Assembly (NCBI GenBank): GCA_947503365.1
Contig: CANNDT010000161.1
Coordinates: 1-5,940, forward strand
DNA from: CANNDT01 sp945876205
GTDB taxonomy: Bacteria; Acidobacteriota; Vicinamibacteria; Vicinamibacterales; UBA2999
Direction: 5' to 3'
DNA length: 5,940 bases
Positions 5,814 through 5,940 of this stretch are shown here, piece by piece. The notes under the pieces are model-generated. The model saw only the letters and a list, made by a program, of their open reading frames with translations. It made no database searches and was not told the origin of the DNA. Made by a program: the position numbers and the translations under genes. Each line of letters opens with the position of its first letter. Within the stretch, counting starts at the first letter, position 1.

Positions 5814-5940
5814 TTATCGGCCGCCGGCCATGACCGGCGCGAACTTCTGGATGCGCTTCCCGGTATCGACTTCGCCCGTGTAGATGTTGCCGCGCGAGTC
5901 GGTCCGCACGGTGAGCCTTTGACAGAGGCGACGCCGCCGC
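5814..5940 (-). CDS. NHL-repeat / beta-propeller protein, C-terminal fragment (5' end beyond the right edge)
   Basis: Only the last 41 codons and a TAA stop (5814-5816) lie in the window; the frame is open to the right edge. The stretch DSRGNIYTGEVDTGKRIQKFAP closely parallels DSKGNIYTGEVFNGERVQRFTP at the end of the exported propeller protein at 1542-2801, including position next to the stop, so this is probably a paralogue or a member of the same superfamily. The terminal tail is slightly longer (VMAGGR). Residues ahead of the match (RRRRLCQRLTVRT) look less like the family than expected, so an error or frameshift near the edge cannot be excluded. Domain order and export signal cannot be seen. 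It lies 55 bases upstream of the barrel gene on the same strand. Confidence 0.68.
   Translation of the reverse strand, partial: RRRRLCQRLTVRTDSRGNIYTGEVDTGKRIQKFAPVMAGGR

Noticed and set aside
5668..5883. Plus-strand small open frame across the right-hand intergenic region (71 codons)
   Set aside because: It overlaps the inverted repeat and the NHL C-terminus on the other strand, has no ribosome site I can see, and has no recognisable features.
1..5940. Mobile element, CRISPR array, tRNA/rRNA, toxin-antitoxin or defence system
   Set aside because: I found no transposase-like frame, spaced direct repeats, tRNA-like arms, or small paired genes. All gaps are short and accounted for.

Overview
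This is a GC-rich window of ordinary chromosomal character, densely coding on both strands, with no gap between genes longer than about 115 bases. The gene content suggests Acidobacteriota, most likely Vicinamibacteria-like soil bacteria: an Oar-type TonB-dependent receptor with an N-terminal carboxypeptidase-regulatory-like domain, secreted six-bladed (NHL) beta-propeller proteins, and extensive envelope export. That assignment is an inference from gene families; there is no rRNA or marker gene here.

Layout, left to right. (1) Positions 1-1427, minus strand: N-terminal 475 codons of a TonB-dependent outer-membrane receptor, running off the left edge. (2) 1428-1541: divergent intergenic region with a good promoter candidate for the receptor and a weaker one for the gene to the right. 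(3) 1542-2801, plus strand: exported NHL/beta-propeller protein. (4) 2804-2825: a perfect 9-bp hairpin that almost exactly fills the 24-base gap between two convergent stop codons. (5) 2826-3521, minus: a family I inorganic pyrophosphatase that carries a signal peptide. (6) 3613-4674, minus: a luciferase-like (LLM) flavin-dependent oxidoreductase. (7) 4691-5758, minus: an exported, probably outer-membrane beta-barrel protein of unknown function, tightly coupled to the LLM gene. (8) 5759-5790: a perfect 9-bp inverted repeat directly abutting the TTG start of gene 7. (9) 5814-5940, minus: the C-terminal end of a second NHL-type protein whose last residues resemble those of gene 3.

Four of the six genes encode recognisable N-terminal export signals, so the window is mostly an envelope/periplasm neighbourhood (outer-membrane uptake, a second barrel, a propeller protein, a periplasmic phosphatase). 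The sixth, cut by the right edge, is expected to be exported by similarity to gene 3. The LLM enzyme is the only clearly cytoplasmic product. Genes 7 and 6 look like one transcription unit; the pyrophosphatase may be read from it or from its own start. I see no mobile element, CRISPR array, tRNA, rRNA or defence system. Nothing here is a convincing new multi-gene system; the items most worth a second look are the exported pyrophosphatase with an altered active-site tyrosine, the two intergenic inverted repeats, and the paired NHL genes.
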